Below are positions 1 through 6,468 of a DNA stretch of 7,073 nt, in pieces. The notes below the pieces were generated by a model. It did not search any database and was not told the origin of the DNA. It saw only the letters and a program-made list of their open reading frames with translations. Position 1 is the stretch's first letter; the number at the start of each line of letters is the position of its first letter. Made by a program: the position numbers and the translations under genes. Source of the DNA: Xanthobacteraceae bacterium (GTDB taxonomy: Bacteria; Pseudomonadota; Alphaproteobacteria; Rhizobiales; Xanthobacteraceae); NCBI GenBank assembly GCA_030044035.1, contig JASHWN010000547.1, positions 1 to 7,073 on the forward strand, given 5' to 3'.

Positions 1-903
1 GACCTGCGCTACGACCGCGCCGACGAGTTCATGGAGATCGTGCTCGGTCACTGGGACAGCTGGGACGACGACGCCGTCGTGCAGGACAAGCAAACCGGCC
101 TCTTCGCCAAGCCCGACAAGGTGCATCGGCTCGACTATGAGGGCCGCTATCTGCGCTCGCGCGGGCCGTTCACTGTACCGCGCTCGGCGCAAGGCCATCC
201 GGTCATCATCCAGGCCGGATCGAGCGGCCGTGGTCGCCGCTTCGGCGCGCACTGGGGCGAGGTGATCTTCGTCGCCTATCCGAACGTCGAGATCGGCCGG
301 CGCGATTACGCGGCGTTCAAGGCCGAGGTGGCGCGCGCCGGCCGCGATCCCGCGCACGTCCACGTCACCCAGCTCATTAACACCGTGGCGGCGGCAAGTA
401 AGGCCGAGGCCGAGGACAAATGGGCGGCAATCGACAAGCTCGCGCTCGAGATCGATGCGCTGTCGCTGTTGTCGGAGGCGCTCAATTTCGATTTCGCCAA
501 AAAGGCCATGGACGAGCCGTTCACGGACGAGGAATTGGCCGCCATGTCCGGCCTGCAGGGCATCCGCGATCGCGTGCTGCAGGCGTGCGGCGCCACGAAC
601 AAGAACCCGACGGTGCGCGACTTCGTCCGCATCAGCGGCCGCGGCCGCGTGCACAATCCGCTGGTCGGCGGGCCGAACGACATCGCCGATGCGTTCGAGC
701 AGTGGTTTGCGGCGCCGGCGTGCGACGGCTTCGTGCTCTCCGCCACCCACGTGCCGGGCGCGTACGAGGATTTCGTGCGCTTCGTCGTCCCCGAACTGCA
801 GCGCCGCGGCCTGTTCCGGAAGGATTTCACCGGCGCGACGCTGCGGGAGAATCTCGGCTTGCCGGTGCCGGCTGTCGGCGCGTGGCGCGCGACGGTCGGT
901 TAG
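1..903 (+). CDS. FMN-dependent luciferase-like monooxygenase, NtaA/SnaA/DszA type (5' end outside the window)
   Basis: This is the C-terminal 300 residues of a flavin-dependent monooxygenase. The frame is open from base 1, so the start lies upstream; family members are usually about 440-460 residues, so roughly a third is missing. The segment PRSAQGHPVIIQAGSS (bases 178-225) is the conserved core motif of the nitrilotriacetate monooxygenase component A / pristinamycin synthase A / dibenzothiophene-sulfone monooxygenase group. The C-terminus has the matching late motifs: GGPNDIADAFEQWF, CDGFVL, LQRRGLFR and TLRENLGL. These enzymes use reduced FMN supplied by a separate reductase plus O2 to oxidise small organic substrates in the cytoplasm. 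The substrate cannot be read from the sequence. A ketopantoate-reductase-like gene follows 93 bases later on the same strand, suggesting a shared catabolic operon. The family call is firm; the reaction is inferred. Confidence 0.93.
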   Translation, partial: DLRYDRADEFMEIVLGHWDSWDDDAVVQDKQTGLFAKPDKVHRLDYEGRYLRSRGPFTVPRSAQGHPVIIQAGSSGRGRRFGAHWGEVIFVAYPNVEIGRRDYAAFKAEVARAGRDPAHVHVTQLINTVAAASKAEAEDKWAAIDKLALEIDALSLLSEALNFDFAKKAMDEPFTDEELAAMSGLQGIRDRVLQACGATNKNPTVRDFVRISGRGRVHNPLVGGPNDIADAFEQWFAAPACDGFVLSATHVPGAYEDFVRFVVPELQRRGLFRKDFTGATLRENLGLPVPAVGAWRATVG

Positions 904-996
904 CCCGCGCGGGATCGAAATGGGACAAGTGACCAAGCCGCTCTTCCTCGAAGAACGCTGCACGATAATCTCACGGCAAACGGCAGGGAGCATGAG

Positions 997-2061
997 ATGA
1001 GCCGCAAGAAGATCATCATCGTCGGCGCGGGCGCGGTCGGCGGCTATACCGGCGCCCACATGGCGGCGGCCGGCGAGGACGTGACCTTCATCGATCCGTG
1101 GCCAGCCCATGTCGAGCACATGCGCGCGCACGGCTTGCGCGTCACCCATGCGATGAAGGAGCCGGAATTTTCCGTGCCGGTGCGCGCCCTACATGTCACC
1201 GACGCCCAGGCCCTGGCCAAGGAGCAGCCTGTCGACATCGCCTTTGTCTGTATGAAGTCGTACGACACCGCCTGGGCGACCATGCTGATCGCGCAGTATC
1301 TGGCGCCCGACGGCTACGTGGTGTCGCTGCAGAACTGCATGAACGAGGCGACCGTTGCCGGCGTGGTCGGCTGGGGCAAGACGCTCGGCTGCATCGCGAG
1401 CTCCATCACGGTCGACCTGCCCGAGCCCGGCCACGTCCATCGCGGCGCCGCCAAGCACGGCGCGGCGCACACCGTGTTTCGCACCGGCGAGGTGCACGGC
1501 CGCGTCACGCCGCGCGCCGAGGAAATCTGCCGCCTGGTCGGCTACGCCGACAGCGCCAAGGTGACCAACAACTTATGGGGGGAGCGCTGGTCGAAACTCG
1601 TCACCAACGCGATGCAGAACGGGCTCTCCGCCTGCACCGGGCTTGGCGGCGGCGACATGCTCAAGAGCGAGCCGATCCGCCGCTTTGCGGTGCGGCTAGG
1701 CAGCGAAGCGATCCGCGTCGGCCAGGCGCTCGGCTATGCGCTCGAGGACATTCTCCACCTCGAGCCGGAAACGATAGCGCGCGCCGGCGAAGGCGACGAG
1801 GCGGCGATGCGCGCCTGCGACGAGCAGCGCTTCAAGGACGCCGGGCGCACTGCCTCCAGCCAGCGGCCGTCGATGGGCCAGGACATGCAGAAAGGCCGCC
1901 GCACCGAGATCGAGTTTTTGAATGGGCTCGTGGTACGCGAGGGCGAAAAGCTCGGCTTCCCCTGCCGCGCCAATGCGGTGCTCACCGATCTCGTCAAGCG
2001 CGTCGAAAAGAGCGAGCTGAAGCCCGACCCGCGCCACATTACCGAGCTGCGGCTGAATTAA
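997..2061 (+). CDS. Ketopantoate reductase (ApbA/PanE) family NADP-dependent oxidoreductase
   Basis: The 354-residue protein opens with a Rossmann fold: GAGAVGGYTG at residues 10-19 is the dinucleotide-binding glycine motif. Catalytic positions of the family are present: K200 and N204 (in WSKLVTNAMQNG) correspond to E. coli PanE K176 and N180. S292, D296 and E304 (in SMGQD...TEIEFLNG) keep the exact spacing of S244, D248 and E256. It is about 50 residues longer than PanE, with extra sequence around residues 250-290 between the C-terminal helices. The start is fixed by AGGGAG six bases before the ATG; an ATG five bases earlier hits a stop at once. The family reduces 2-oxo acids or ketones using NADPH. 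Many members are not the pantothenate enzyme, and co-location with a flavin monooxygenase favours a catabolic dehydrogenase role. True PanE remains possible, so no symbol is given. Confidence 0.9.
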   Translation: MSRKKIIIVGAGAVGGYTGAHMAAAGEDVTFIDPWPAHVEHMRAHGLRVTHAMKEPEFSVPVRALHVTDAQALAKEQPVDIAFVCMKSYDTAWATMLIAQYLAPDGYVVSLQNCMNEATVAGVVGWGKTLGCIASSITVDLPEPGHVHRGAAKHGAAHTVFRTGEVHGRVTPRAEEICRLVGYADSAKVTNNLWGERWSKLVTNAMQNGLSACTGLGGGDMLKSEPIRRFAVRLGSEAIRVGQALGYALEDILHLEPETIARAGEGDEAAMRACDEQRFKDAGRTASSQRPSMGQDMQKGRRTEIEFLNGLVVREGEKLGFPCRANAVLTDLVKRVEKSELKPDPRHITELRLN

Positions 2062-2082
2062 AGCCGAACGCTCAAGACCCGC

Positions 2083-2097
2083 CGGAGCTCTGCTCCG
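2083..2097. terminator. Hairpin in the convergent gap, possible terminator
   Basis: CGGAGC, a TCT loop and GCTCCG form a perfect 6-bp stem between the stop of the oxidoreductase (2061) and the stop of the convergent small gene (2101). No T-run follows on either strand, so it does not match a classic intrinsic terminator. Its placement between two converging stops is the main argument for it. Confidence 0.3.
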
Positions 2098-2100
2098 CGA

Positions 2101-2271
2101 TCAGTGGTCTTCCGTCTGCCGCGCGACGACCGCGTTCGCTTCCCTGATGGCGCGGCCTTCGTCGCCGGTTCGTTCCAACGCTTCGTTGGCGATCTTCGCC
2201 CAAAGCTCTTGCAAAGCCGGCGTTGTCGCCTTGTGTGTGTGCCTCGCGGCGTCACTCGGTGTCCACGGCAT
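2101..2271 (-). CDS. Small conserved hypothetical protein (MPWTP type, 56 aa)
   Basis: The 56-residue product starts MPWTPSDAARHTHKATTP and contains W24-A-K-I-A-N-E-A-L followed by TGDEGRAIREANA (35-47). I recognise this layout (MPW start, HTxKAxTP, WxxxAN, GDEGxAIRxAN) from short uncharacterised proteins common in alphaproteobacteria and some phages; no function is known to me. The frame is open 20 codons further upstream, but the ATG at 2271 is preferred because a good ribosome-binding site lies just ahead of it and the family begins with MPW. It looks soluble and mostly helical, with no signal peptide, membrane segment or cysteine. It lies alone, convergent to the oxidoreductase and in the same direction as the HD-GYP gene upstream of it, from which a 149-base gap with a hairpin repeat separates it. 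Confidence 0.72.
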   Translation of the reverse strand: MPWTPSDAARHTHKATTPALQELWAKIANEALERTGDEGRAIREANAVVARQTEDH

Positions 2272-2280
2272 TCGATCGGG

Positions 2281-2287
2281 CTTCCTT
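2281..2287 (-). promoter_or_regulatory. Ribosome-binding site of the small MPWTP gene
   Basis: The minus strand reads AAGGAAG, nine bases before the ATG at 2271. It decides between this start and an in-frame ATG 60 bases upstream (2331), which lacks a comparable site. Confidence 0.55.
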
Positions 2288-2360
2288 AATCGTTGGCATT
2301 TTCGGGTCACTGATCGGCGCGCGAACGTCACCGTGTCCCGCGCGACCGGTTCGTTGAATA

Positions 2361-2394
2361 TGTAGGGTGGGTTGAGCGCAAGCGAAACCCACCG
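2361..2394. repeat. Hairpin-forming intergenic repeat (GGTGGGTT...AACCCACC)
   Basis: GGTGGGTT (2366-2373) and AACCCACC (2386-2393) are perfect inverted 8-mers around a 12-base loop (GAGCGCAAGCGA). The whole unit, TGTAGGGTGGGTTGAGCGCA and onwards, resembles a short palindromic element I know as scattered between genes in many environmental bacteria. Only one copy is in the window, so its repeated nature is inferred from that resemblance. It lies downstream of the HD-GYP stop (2421) and could act as a transcript-end hairpin there. Confidence 0.6.
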
Positions 2395-2420
2395 TTACGC
2401 CGCGACGATCCACCTGAAAC

Positions 2421-3512
2421 TCAGGCAGCGGCGGGCGCCGCGGAGCTCTCGGCGACGCGCGTGAAGGCCCGGACCAGCGCGGCTTCGAGTTTGCTTCCCA
2501 TGTCCTGCAGGATCGCAAACGCGCGGGTAGGCGGCATCGGCTGTTTGTAGGGCCGACGCTCGATCAAAGCCGCGTAGATATCGCAGATCGTTGTGAGCCG
2601 TACGAGGTCGCCGATTTGCGAGCCGGACAAACCGTCCGGATAGCCGCTTCCGTCCAGCAACTCGTGATGTCGAAGGACGACCTCGAGGATTTCCGGCTCG
2701 TAGCCGCCCTGCTCGCGCAAAATCTCGTAACCGATTCCCGGGTGGGTGCGCATGACGGTGAGCTCTTGCGGGTCCAAACGGCCTGGCTTGTTCAGGATCG
2801 CCAGCGGAATTTTCGCCTTGCCGAGGTCGTGCAGCAGGGCGCCTCTGACCAGGCGTTTCTGGTCGTTAGCCGAAACACCGAGGCTTCTGGCAAACTCGGC
2901 GGCCAGGCCGGTCACCAGCATGCAGTGCTGATACGTGGCGTTATCGTAGCTCCAGACGATGTCGAGCCAGCGGCGGATGCCGCTGTCCGCGACTGTCTCT
3001 ACGACCGAGCTCGTGGCGTTGTCGACCTCGGCTTGCGTGAAGTTTTCGCCGCACGTCGCTGCGTGGAAAATGCCATGAAACTCGAGCCGCGCTTGTTCCA
3101 CATGCTCGGCGGCGGATGCTGCCGCATTTGTCGCCGTGGCGGGGCGCGCGTCGCCGAGCGCCGCAGCAACTGCTCGGCAGATCTCGGCCGACGATGCCGT
3201 AGAAGGCAGCATACCGGTCGCGCCGAGCGCCACCGCCTGAACCTGCTCGTAGTGGCTGTTGTCGCGCAGCACCGCCATGACCGGCGTAGCCGTGCTTCGA
3301 TACGGCGCCAACAATGATCGCAGCCGCGCGATGGCGACGGCATCGCGAAACGCGACGTCGGTAACGACCGCGGCCACATCCTTTGCAATGCCAGGCCGCT
3401 CGTGCAGGGCAATGCTTCGGCAGCTGCAAACGCGGCCGATCCAGTTGCCCAGCTCGCGGCTCTGGTCGGTGCGATCGGAGATCAGAAGGACTGTCGGATG
3501 GTCGGCGGTCAT
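2421..3512 (-). CDS. HD-GYP domain protein with receiver-like N-terminus, probable cyclic-di-GMP phosphodiesterase
   Basis: The 363-residue protein has two parts. Residues 1-120 have the alternating pattern of a response-regulator receiver: VLLISD strand, D52 at the phospho-acceptor place (AVVTDV), and a GATGML segment. The conserved Thr is replaced (A80) and the Lys is missing (S104), so phosphorylation is doubtful. Residues about 180-350 form the HD-GYP domain: H196, H228-D229 (HDLGK), H257, H282-H283 (HHE), GYP at 290-292 and D311 (CDIYAALIERRPYK), so the metal-binding set looks complete. Such domains hydrolyse cyclic-di-GMP, lowering the signal that favours biofilm over motility. The ATG has no clear Shine-Dalgarno site, but the stop of the upstream gene is only 18 bases away, so translational coupling is likely. 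No membrane segment is seen. The HD-GYP call is firm; activity is inferred. Confidence 0.92.
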   Translation of the reverse strand: MTADHPTVLLISDRTDQSRELGNWIGRVCSCRSIALHERPGIAKDVAAVVTDVAFRDAVAIARLRSLLAPYRSTATPVMAVLRDNSHYEQVQAVALGATGMLPSTASSAEICRAVAAALGDARPATATNAAASAAEHVEQARLEFHGIFHAATCGENFTQAEVDNATSSVVETVADSGIRRWLDIVWSYDNATYQHCMLVTGLAAEFARSLGVSANDQKRLVRGALLHDLGKAKIPLAILNKPGRLDPQELTVMRTHPGIGYEILREQGGYEPEILEVVLRHHELLDGSGYPDGLSGSQIGDLVRLTTICDIYAALIERRPYKQPMPPTRAFAILQDMGSKLEAALVRAFTRVAESSAAPAAA

Positions 3513-3530
3513 GGTGTGCGCGATCGACGA

Positions 3531-3920
3531 TCAATGTCCCGCAAACGATTTGCTGATGGCGTTGAGCCGCTCCATCGTGCCGATGGGCACAGGCTGACCG
3601 CGTGCGTCACGAACGCTGCCATCGCACGGCACGACGTCGCGAACGACCTGGCCGTTGTGATCGAAAGTCAGCCGCTTGCAGACCAGTGTGTCGCTCTCGG
3701 CAATCGTGCCGGTCGGCATCGCTTCCGGCGCAGCCTCTGTAACGACGGGGGAAGACCTGACCGAAAAGAATCCGAGCGCAAACCCCGCCAGCGCCACCAA
3801 TCCGGCCGCAGCGCCGAGCGATAAAATAATGATCCAATTCTTCGATCGCCGCGATTGGCCGCGGCTTGTCGGTCGTGCGGCGCCGGGATTTGCGATGACT
3901 TTCAGCTGCGAAGGATCCAT
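3531..3920 (-). CDS. Hypothetical single-pass membrane protein, operon partner of the HD-GYP gene
   Basis: The 129-residue product has a short basic N-terminus (RGQSRRSK, 20-27), one clear hydrophobic segment at about 29-53 (WIIILSLGAAAGLVALAGFA onward), then a polar 75-residue domain with two cysteines, C81 and C99, that could form a disulfide. By the positive-inside rule the C-terminal domain faces the periplasm. A stretch CKRLTFDHNGQVVRDVVPCD resembles short Cys-flanked segments in uncharacterised Bradyrhizobium-type proteins; I know no function for it. The start at 3920 is chosen for its perfect GGAGG five bases upstream, although the frame stays open well beyond it. The HD-GYP gene follows after 18 bases, so the two are almost certainly one transcript. 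A sensor role for the periplasmic part is speculation. Confidence 0.72.
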   Translation of the reverse strand: MDPSQLKVIANPGAARPTSRGQSRRSKNWIIILSLGAAAGLVALAGFALGFFSVRSSPVVTEAAPEAMPTGTIAESDTLVCKRLTFDHNGQVVRDVVPCDGSVRDARGQPVPIGTMERLNAISKSFAGH

Positions 3921-4139
3921 CACGTCCTCCTCAATCCTGCCCCGCGTTGCATCGACCGGGATCGTACAAACGGGCTGCCTCGCCTTGCGGCAAATGCTCC
4001 GCCACAAGCTCATCACGTTGATCTGCGGCGTTCGGGCGGAACGATGGATTTTCGCCGTGTTCCGCGCTTTCAGCTCCATGGCAAACTTCGCCAGGATCAA
4101 CGCACGTGCGTTCGCAGGCAAATCCTCGAACTTGATCAT
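3921..4139 (-). other. Open, coding-like frame upstream of and in frame with the membrane-protein gene
   Basis: The frame of the membrane protein continues without a stop to an ATG at 4139 (MIKFEDLPANARALILAKFA...) and another at 4151. By hand count, 57 of these 73 codons end in G or C, which is as biased as the accepted gene. The first 30 residues look like an amphipathic helix-forming segment; the next 40 are rich in Arg, Cys and Trp and look less protein-like. It may be an N-terminal extension giving a 202-residue protein, the remnant of a short upstream gene that lost its stop, or chance openness in GC-rich DNA. The strong internal ribosome-binding site argues against a simple extension. 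Confidence 0.3.
3926..3930 (-). promoter_or_regulatory. Ribosome-binding site GGAGG that decides the start of the membrane-protein gene
   Basis: The minus strand reads TGAGGAGGACGTG immediately before the ATG at 3920, a perfect GGAGG with a five-base spacer. The in-frame upstream ATGs at 4139 and 4151 have only G-rich sequence without this match. Confidence 0.65.
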
Positions 4140-4521
4140 TGCACCCGCCACCGCCTGGGAAGAGTTATCGGGCGAATTATCGCCTCGTCTTCCCCGCTCG
4201 CTGTGCCACTGCGTCCAACCGAAGCGCCACTCTCAGCCCCGGTGCGCGTGGCGTCCGGCTTACGTCGCGCCCGCTCAGTCGTTTGGCGAGCAGGCTTAAT
4301 AGGTACCGCCAATCGAGCATGAAACACGCGAATGTCTTAAAAGAAAGTAATCGTTCGCTGCGGTCACCATTAAGGACGAGTGGCAGAATCGCCAAGCAAT
4401 AGTTGAAAGTCTTAAACGCGACACTTGAGCGTTAGGCTCCGGCTCTATCTTTATTTGCTATTTGGTTGAACCTCGCGCGCAGGTACGGCGACTAACGCGC
4501 AAAGACGCGGGCGAGGCGGCA
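4140..4521. other. Intergenic region between divergent genes, AT-richer to the right
   Basis: No convincing gene lies here. The right half (about 4315-4470) is clearly richer in A/T than the rest of the window and should hold the promoter of the plus-strand DUF805 gene, while the left half should serve the minus-strand operon. Candidates are weak. On the plus strand TTGAGC (4425-4430) and TTTATT (4450-4455) are 19 bases apart. On the minus strand GATAAT (4176-4181) has no good -35 partner. The 8-mer GTCTTAAA occurs twice on the plus strand, at 4334-4341 and 4409-4416, 75 bases apart. A 27-codon ORF (4319-4402) lacks support as a gene. Confidence 0.45.
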
Positions 4522-5016
4522 ATGGACCCGGCATTGTTCTTCGGCTTTCGCGGCCGCATCAATCGCGCCAAATTCCGGCTGGCGCTGTTGATCTTCTTCG
4601 TCGCCGACCTTTCGCTGATGCTGCTCGGTCTCGCGCTCGGCAAGGGCGCGGCCTTTCACCTCTTCAGCTATCCGGTCAACCTCGCGATCTTCGTCTCCAG
4701 CCTCGCCATTGGCGTCAAGCGGCTGCACGACCGCGACCGCTCGGCATGGTGGCTGTTTCCGTTCTACATCGCGCCGGGGCTGTTCGCCTTTCCCGCCCTG
4801 GCGTTTATGTGGGTCGCGGCGGGCTCGTTCGGCGACCTCCGCTATTTGTCGCTGTTCTTGATTCGGCTTTGCTTCGTGGGCGCGTTTGCGCTCACCGTCT
4901 GGGGCCTGGTCGAGATGGGATTTCTGCGCGGCACCACCGGCTACAATCGCTTCGGACCGGATCCGCTGGCCAAACGCCCGCGGACGTCGATCGCAGCCGC
5001 GCCGGCGCTGCGTTGA
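4522..5016 (+). CDS. DUF805 family integral membrane protein
   Basis: The 164-residue protein carries the DUF805 hallmarks: an N-terminal FFGFRGRINRAKFRL (6-20, compare the family pattern FxGRxxRxxFW), the central VKRLHDRDRSAWW (65-77), and a C-terminal GTTGYNRFGPDP (137-148). About four hydrophobic segments are visible at roughly 19-40, 50-65, 76-100 and 108-132, so it sits in the inner membrane. No biochemical function is established for the family. The ATG at 4522 is preferred over a TTG 60 bases upstream, since GAGG lies five bases before it and the family motif starts just downstream. It converges with the SH3 gene, 25 bases between the stops, and shows no operon partner. Confidence 0.9.
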   Translation: MDPALFFGFRGRINRAKFRLALLIFFVADLSLMLLGLALGKGAAFHLFSYPVNLAIFVSSLAIGVKRLHDRDRSAWWLFPFYIAPGLFAFPALAFMWVAAGSFGDLRYLSLFLIRLCFVGAFALTVWGLVEMGFLRGTTGYNRFGPDPLAKRPRTSIAAAPALR

Positions 5017-5041
5017 GCGTCAAGCGCTATTCGGCTGATCG

Positions 5042-5668
5042 TCAGCGCCACCAGTAACCGCGCCGCCAACCCCAATACGGTCCGTAATAAGGACCATAGC
5101 CGTAATAGTAACCGGGCGGCGGCGGGTAGTAGCCCGGAGGCGGCGGATAGTAGCCGGGCGGCGGGGGCCCATAGCCCGGAGGCGGAGGACCGGCGCCACC
5201 GGCATATCCAGGCGGCGGACCGCCGGGGCCGGCATAGCCGGGCGGTGGCCCCGGCCGTCGCGGTGCGCCGGCTGCGGGACCGCCGGGGGCGATGCTGGTT
5301 TCGATGATGTAGCCGTTGTTGCCGCTAAACGTGACCTGACACCAGCCGCTCTTGCAGTCGTTCACCTCGACCGACGAGCCGGCCGGGATCAGCGTGACGA
5401 TGGTGTAGGTCGTGCCCGGGCCGTTGCGCAGATTGACGCTGCTGTGCGTCACCGCGGTCGATGCCCCGGGGGCCGGCGGTGCGTTCTGCCCCGGCGGCGG
5501 GGGCGGCGGCGCGTTTTGCTCTGGCGGCGCGCCTTGGCCCGGCGGCGGTGGTGGCGGCGCTCCGCCTTGTGCTGCGGCGCCGTGCAGCACGGCCATCACG
5601 AACGCAGCCGAGAGCACCGCCGACAGTGCTCTGAACCGCTTGCAATGCATCGCTGACTTCTTGTGCAT
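5042..5668 (-). CDS. Secreted bacterial SH3-domain protein with proline/glycine/tyrosine-rich repeats
   Basis: The 208-residue precursor starts with a signal peptide: basic MHKKSAMHCKRFR, a hydrophobic core to about residue 29, and a likely cut after AAA (33). A proline-rich spacer follows (36-68), containing NAPPPPPPGQ once and a near copy of it. A bacterial SH3 domain (SH3_3 type) spans about 70-127: VNLRNGPGTTYTIVTLIPAG is the typical signature, with C105 and C110 placed for a possible disulfide. The tail (130-208) is built from PPPPGYY-like units and ends in an aromatic Tyr/Trp/Arg cluster. Such domains often bind cell-wall peptides, so an envelope role is likely but unproven. GGAGGG about ten bases before the ATG supports this start; the internal ATG at residue 7 is an alternative. 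Confidence 0.87.
   Translation of the reverse strand: MHKKSAMHCKRFRALSAVLSAAFVMAVLHGAAAQGGAPPPPPPGQGAPPEQNAPPPPPPGQNAPPAPGASTAVTHSSVNLRNGPGTTYTIVTLIPAGSSVEVNDCKSGWCQVTFSGNNGYIIETSIAPGGPAAGAPRRPGPPPGYAGPGGPPPGYAGGAGPPPPGYGPPPPGYYPPPPGYYPPPPGYYYGYGPYYGPYWGWRRGYWWR
5112..5195 (-). repeat. Imperfect 21-bp tandem repeat encoding PPPPGYY units
   Basis: Units of 21 bases at 5112-5132, 5133-5153 and 5154-5174 share most bases, and a weaker fourth follows at 5175-5195. Each encodes one Pro-rich PGY unit in the tail of the SH3 protein. The period is a multiple of three, so copy-number change would keep the frame. Confidence 0.6.
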
Positions 5669-5715
5669 TGTCGCTTGCCCTCCGTCGCGCCTTCACCGCA
5701 ACCCGCATCCTGATC

Positions 5716-5742
5716 ATTGTAGCAGAAGCCGCGGGGCGGCAA
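5716..5742 (-). promoter_or_regulatory. Candidate promoter of the SH3-domain gene
   Basis: On the minus strand TACAAT (5716-5721) is a good -10 element, with TTGCCG (5737-5742) ahead of it, although the 15-base spacer is short. It would give a leader of roughly 40 bases before the ATG at 5668. It lies in the 188-base divergent region shared with the histidine phosphatase gene, for which I found no convincing promoter. Confidence 0.35.
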
Positions 5743-5856
5743 TGAGGAAAAAGAAAGGCGCCGAGGCTGAATGGGATGCGGAAAGGCGGGGTAAAAGCCG
5801 CGCCACCGTTCGTTTGAGAACTCGCCTCTCCGGGCGAACGCTGCTAATGACGCGCC

Positions 5857-6468
5857 ATGACGATTTTGCTCGTCCGTCATGGTGAGACCGACGGCAACGC
5901 CGCGCGCATTCTGCAGCGCCCCGAAGTGCCGCTCAACGAGCGCGGCCGGCGCCAGGCCGAGCAGCTGGCGGCGCGCTTGTCCGCCAATGGCTTCGTTCAC
6001 ATCCTGTGCAGCGATTTATTGCGGGCCCGCATGACGGCGGCGGCGCTCGCCACTCGCTCCGGACTGACGATCGAAGAAAGCCCGCTCTTGCAGGAGCGCA
6101 ATTTCGGCGATCTGCGCGGCGTGCCGTATGCGGCGTTGGCTGAAGACCCGTTTGGCCCCACCTTCGCGCCGCCCAATGGCGAAGACTGGCCGACGTTTCA
6201 TGCCCGCGTCGCCGATGCGTTCGCTTTCATCGTCGAGCGGCGCCGCCGCGTGGCCGGCACGCTGGTGGTGGTCACGCACGGGCTGGTCTGCCGCGCGCTG
6301 GTCGAGCGGCACACGCTGGTGCCCGATGGCGTCGCCGTTCCAGAGCGGTTCGACAATACCAGCCTCACCATACTGCATGAGCACGCGCCGCACGGGGTGA
6401 GTCTGATCAACTGCACCCGGCATCTCGTCACGGCGCTCGAGATGGAGCGCGACGGTGGCGCGGCCTAG
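5857..6468 (+). CDS. Histidine phosphatase family protein (phosphoglycerate-mutase-like)
   Basis: The 203-residue cytoplasmic protein begins MTILLVRHGETDGN; R7-H8-G9 is the signature in which H8 becomes phosphorylated during catalysis. Other family landmarks follow in order: PLNERGRRQAEQL (25-37), CSDLLRARMTA with R56 or R58 as phosphate ligand (51-61), LLQERNFGDLRG with acidic E80 (77-88), and VVTHG with the second catalytic histidine H141. Length is normal for the cobC/GpmB-like branch. Members remove phosphate from sugars, cofactor intermediates or other small molecules; the substrate cannot be told here. There is no cobalamin gene nearby to support alpha-ribazole phosphatase. No strong ribosome-binding site precedes the ATG, but the RHG motif fixes the start closely; the ATG ten bases upstream is in another frame. 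Confidence 0.92.
   Translation: MTILLVRHGETDGNAARILQRPEVPLNERGRRQAEQLAARLSANGFVHILCSDLLRARMTAAALATRSGLTIEESPLLQERNFGDLRGVPYAALAEDPFGPTFAPPNGEDWPTFHARVADAFAFIVERRRRVAGTLVVVTHGLVCRALVERHTLVPDGVAVPERFDNTSLTILHEHAPHGVSLINCTRHLVTALEMERDGGAA

Noticed and set aside
904..913. Perfect palindrome CCCGCGCGGG directly after the monooxygenase stop
   Set aside because: It has no loop and no T-run, and such GC palindromes are expected by chance here; the next gene is probably co-transcribed.
1098..2147. 349-codon plus-strand frame overlapping the ketopantoate-reductase-like gene
   Set aside because: Arg/Ala-rich composition typical of an out-of-frame shadow in GC-rich DNA; the other frame has clear family motifs.
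3676..4299. Long plus-strand open frame opposite the membrane-protein gene
   Set aside because: It mirrors the minus-strand coding frame, has no recognisable domain and no good start signal, and the minus-strand gene explains the region.
5807..5840. Inverted CGTTCG/CGAACG pair upstream of the histidine phosphatase gene
   Set aside because: Only six base pairs around a 22-base loop, with no matching promoter or known operator pattern.
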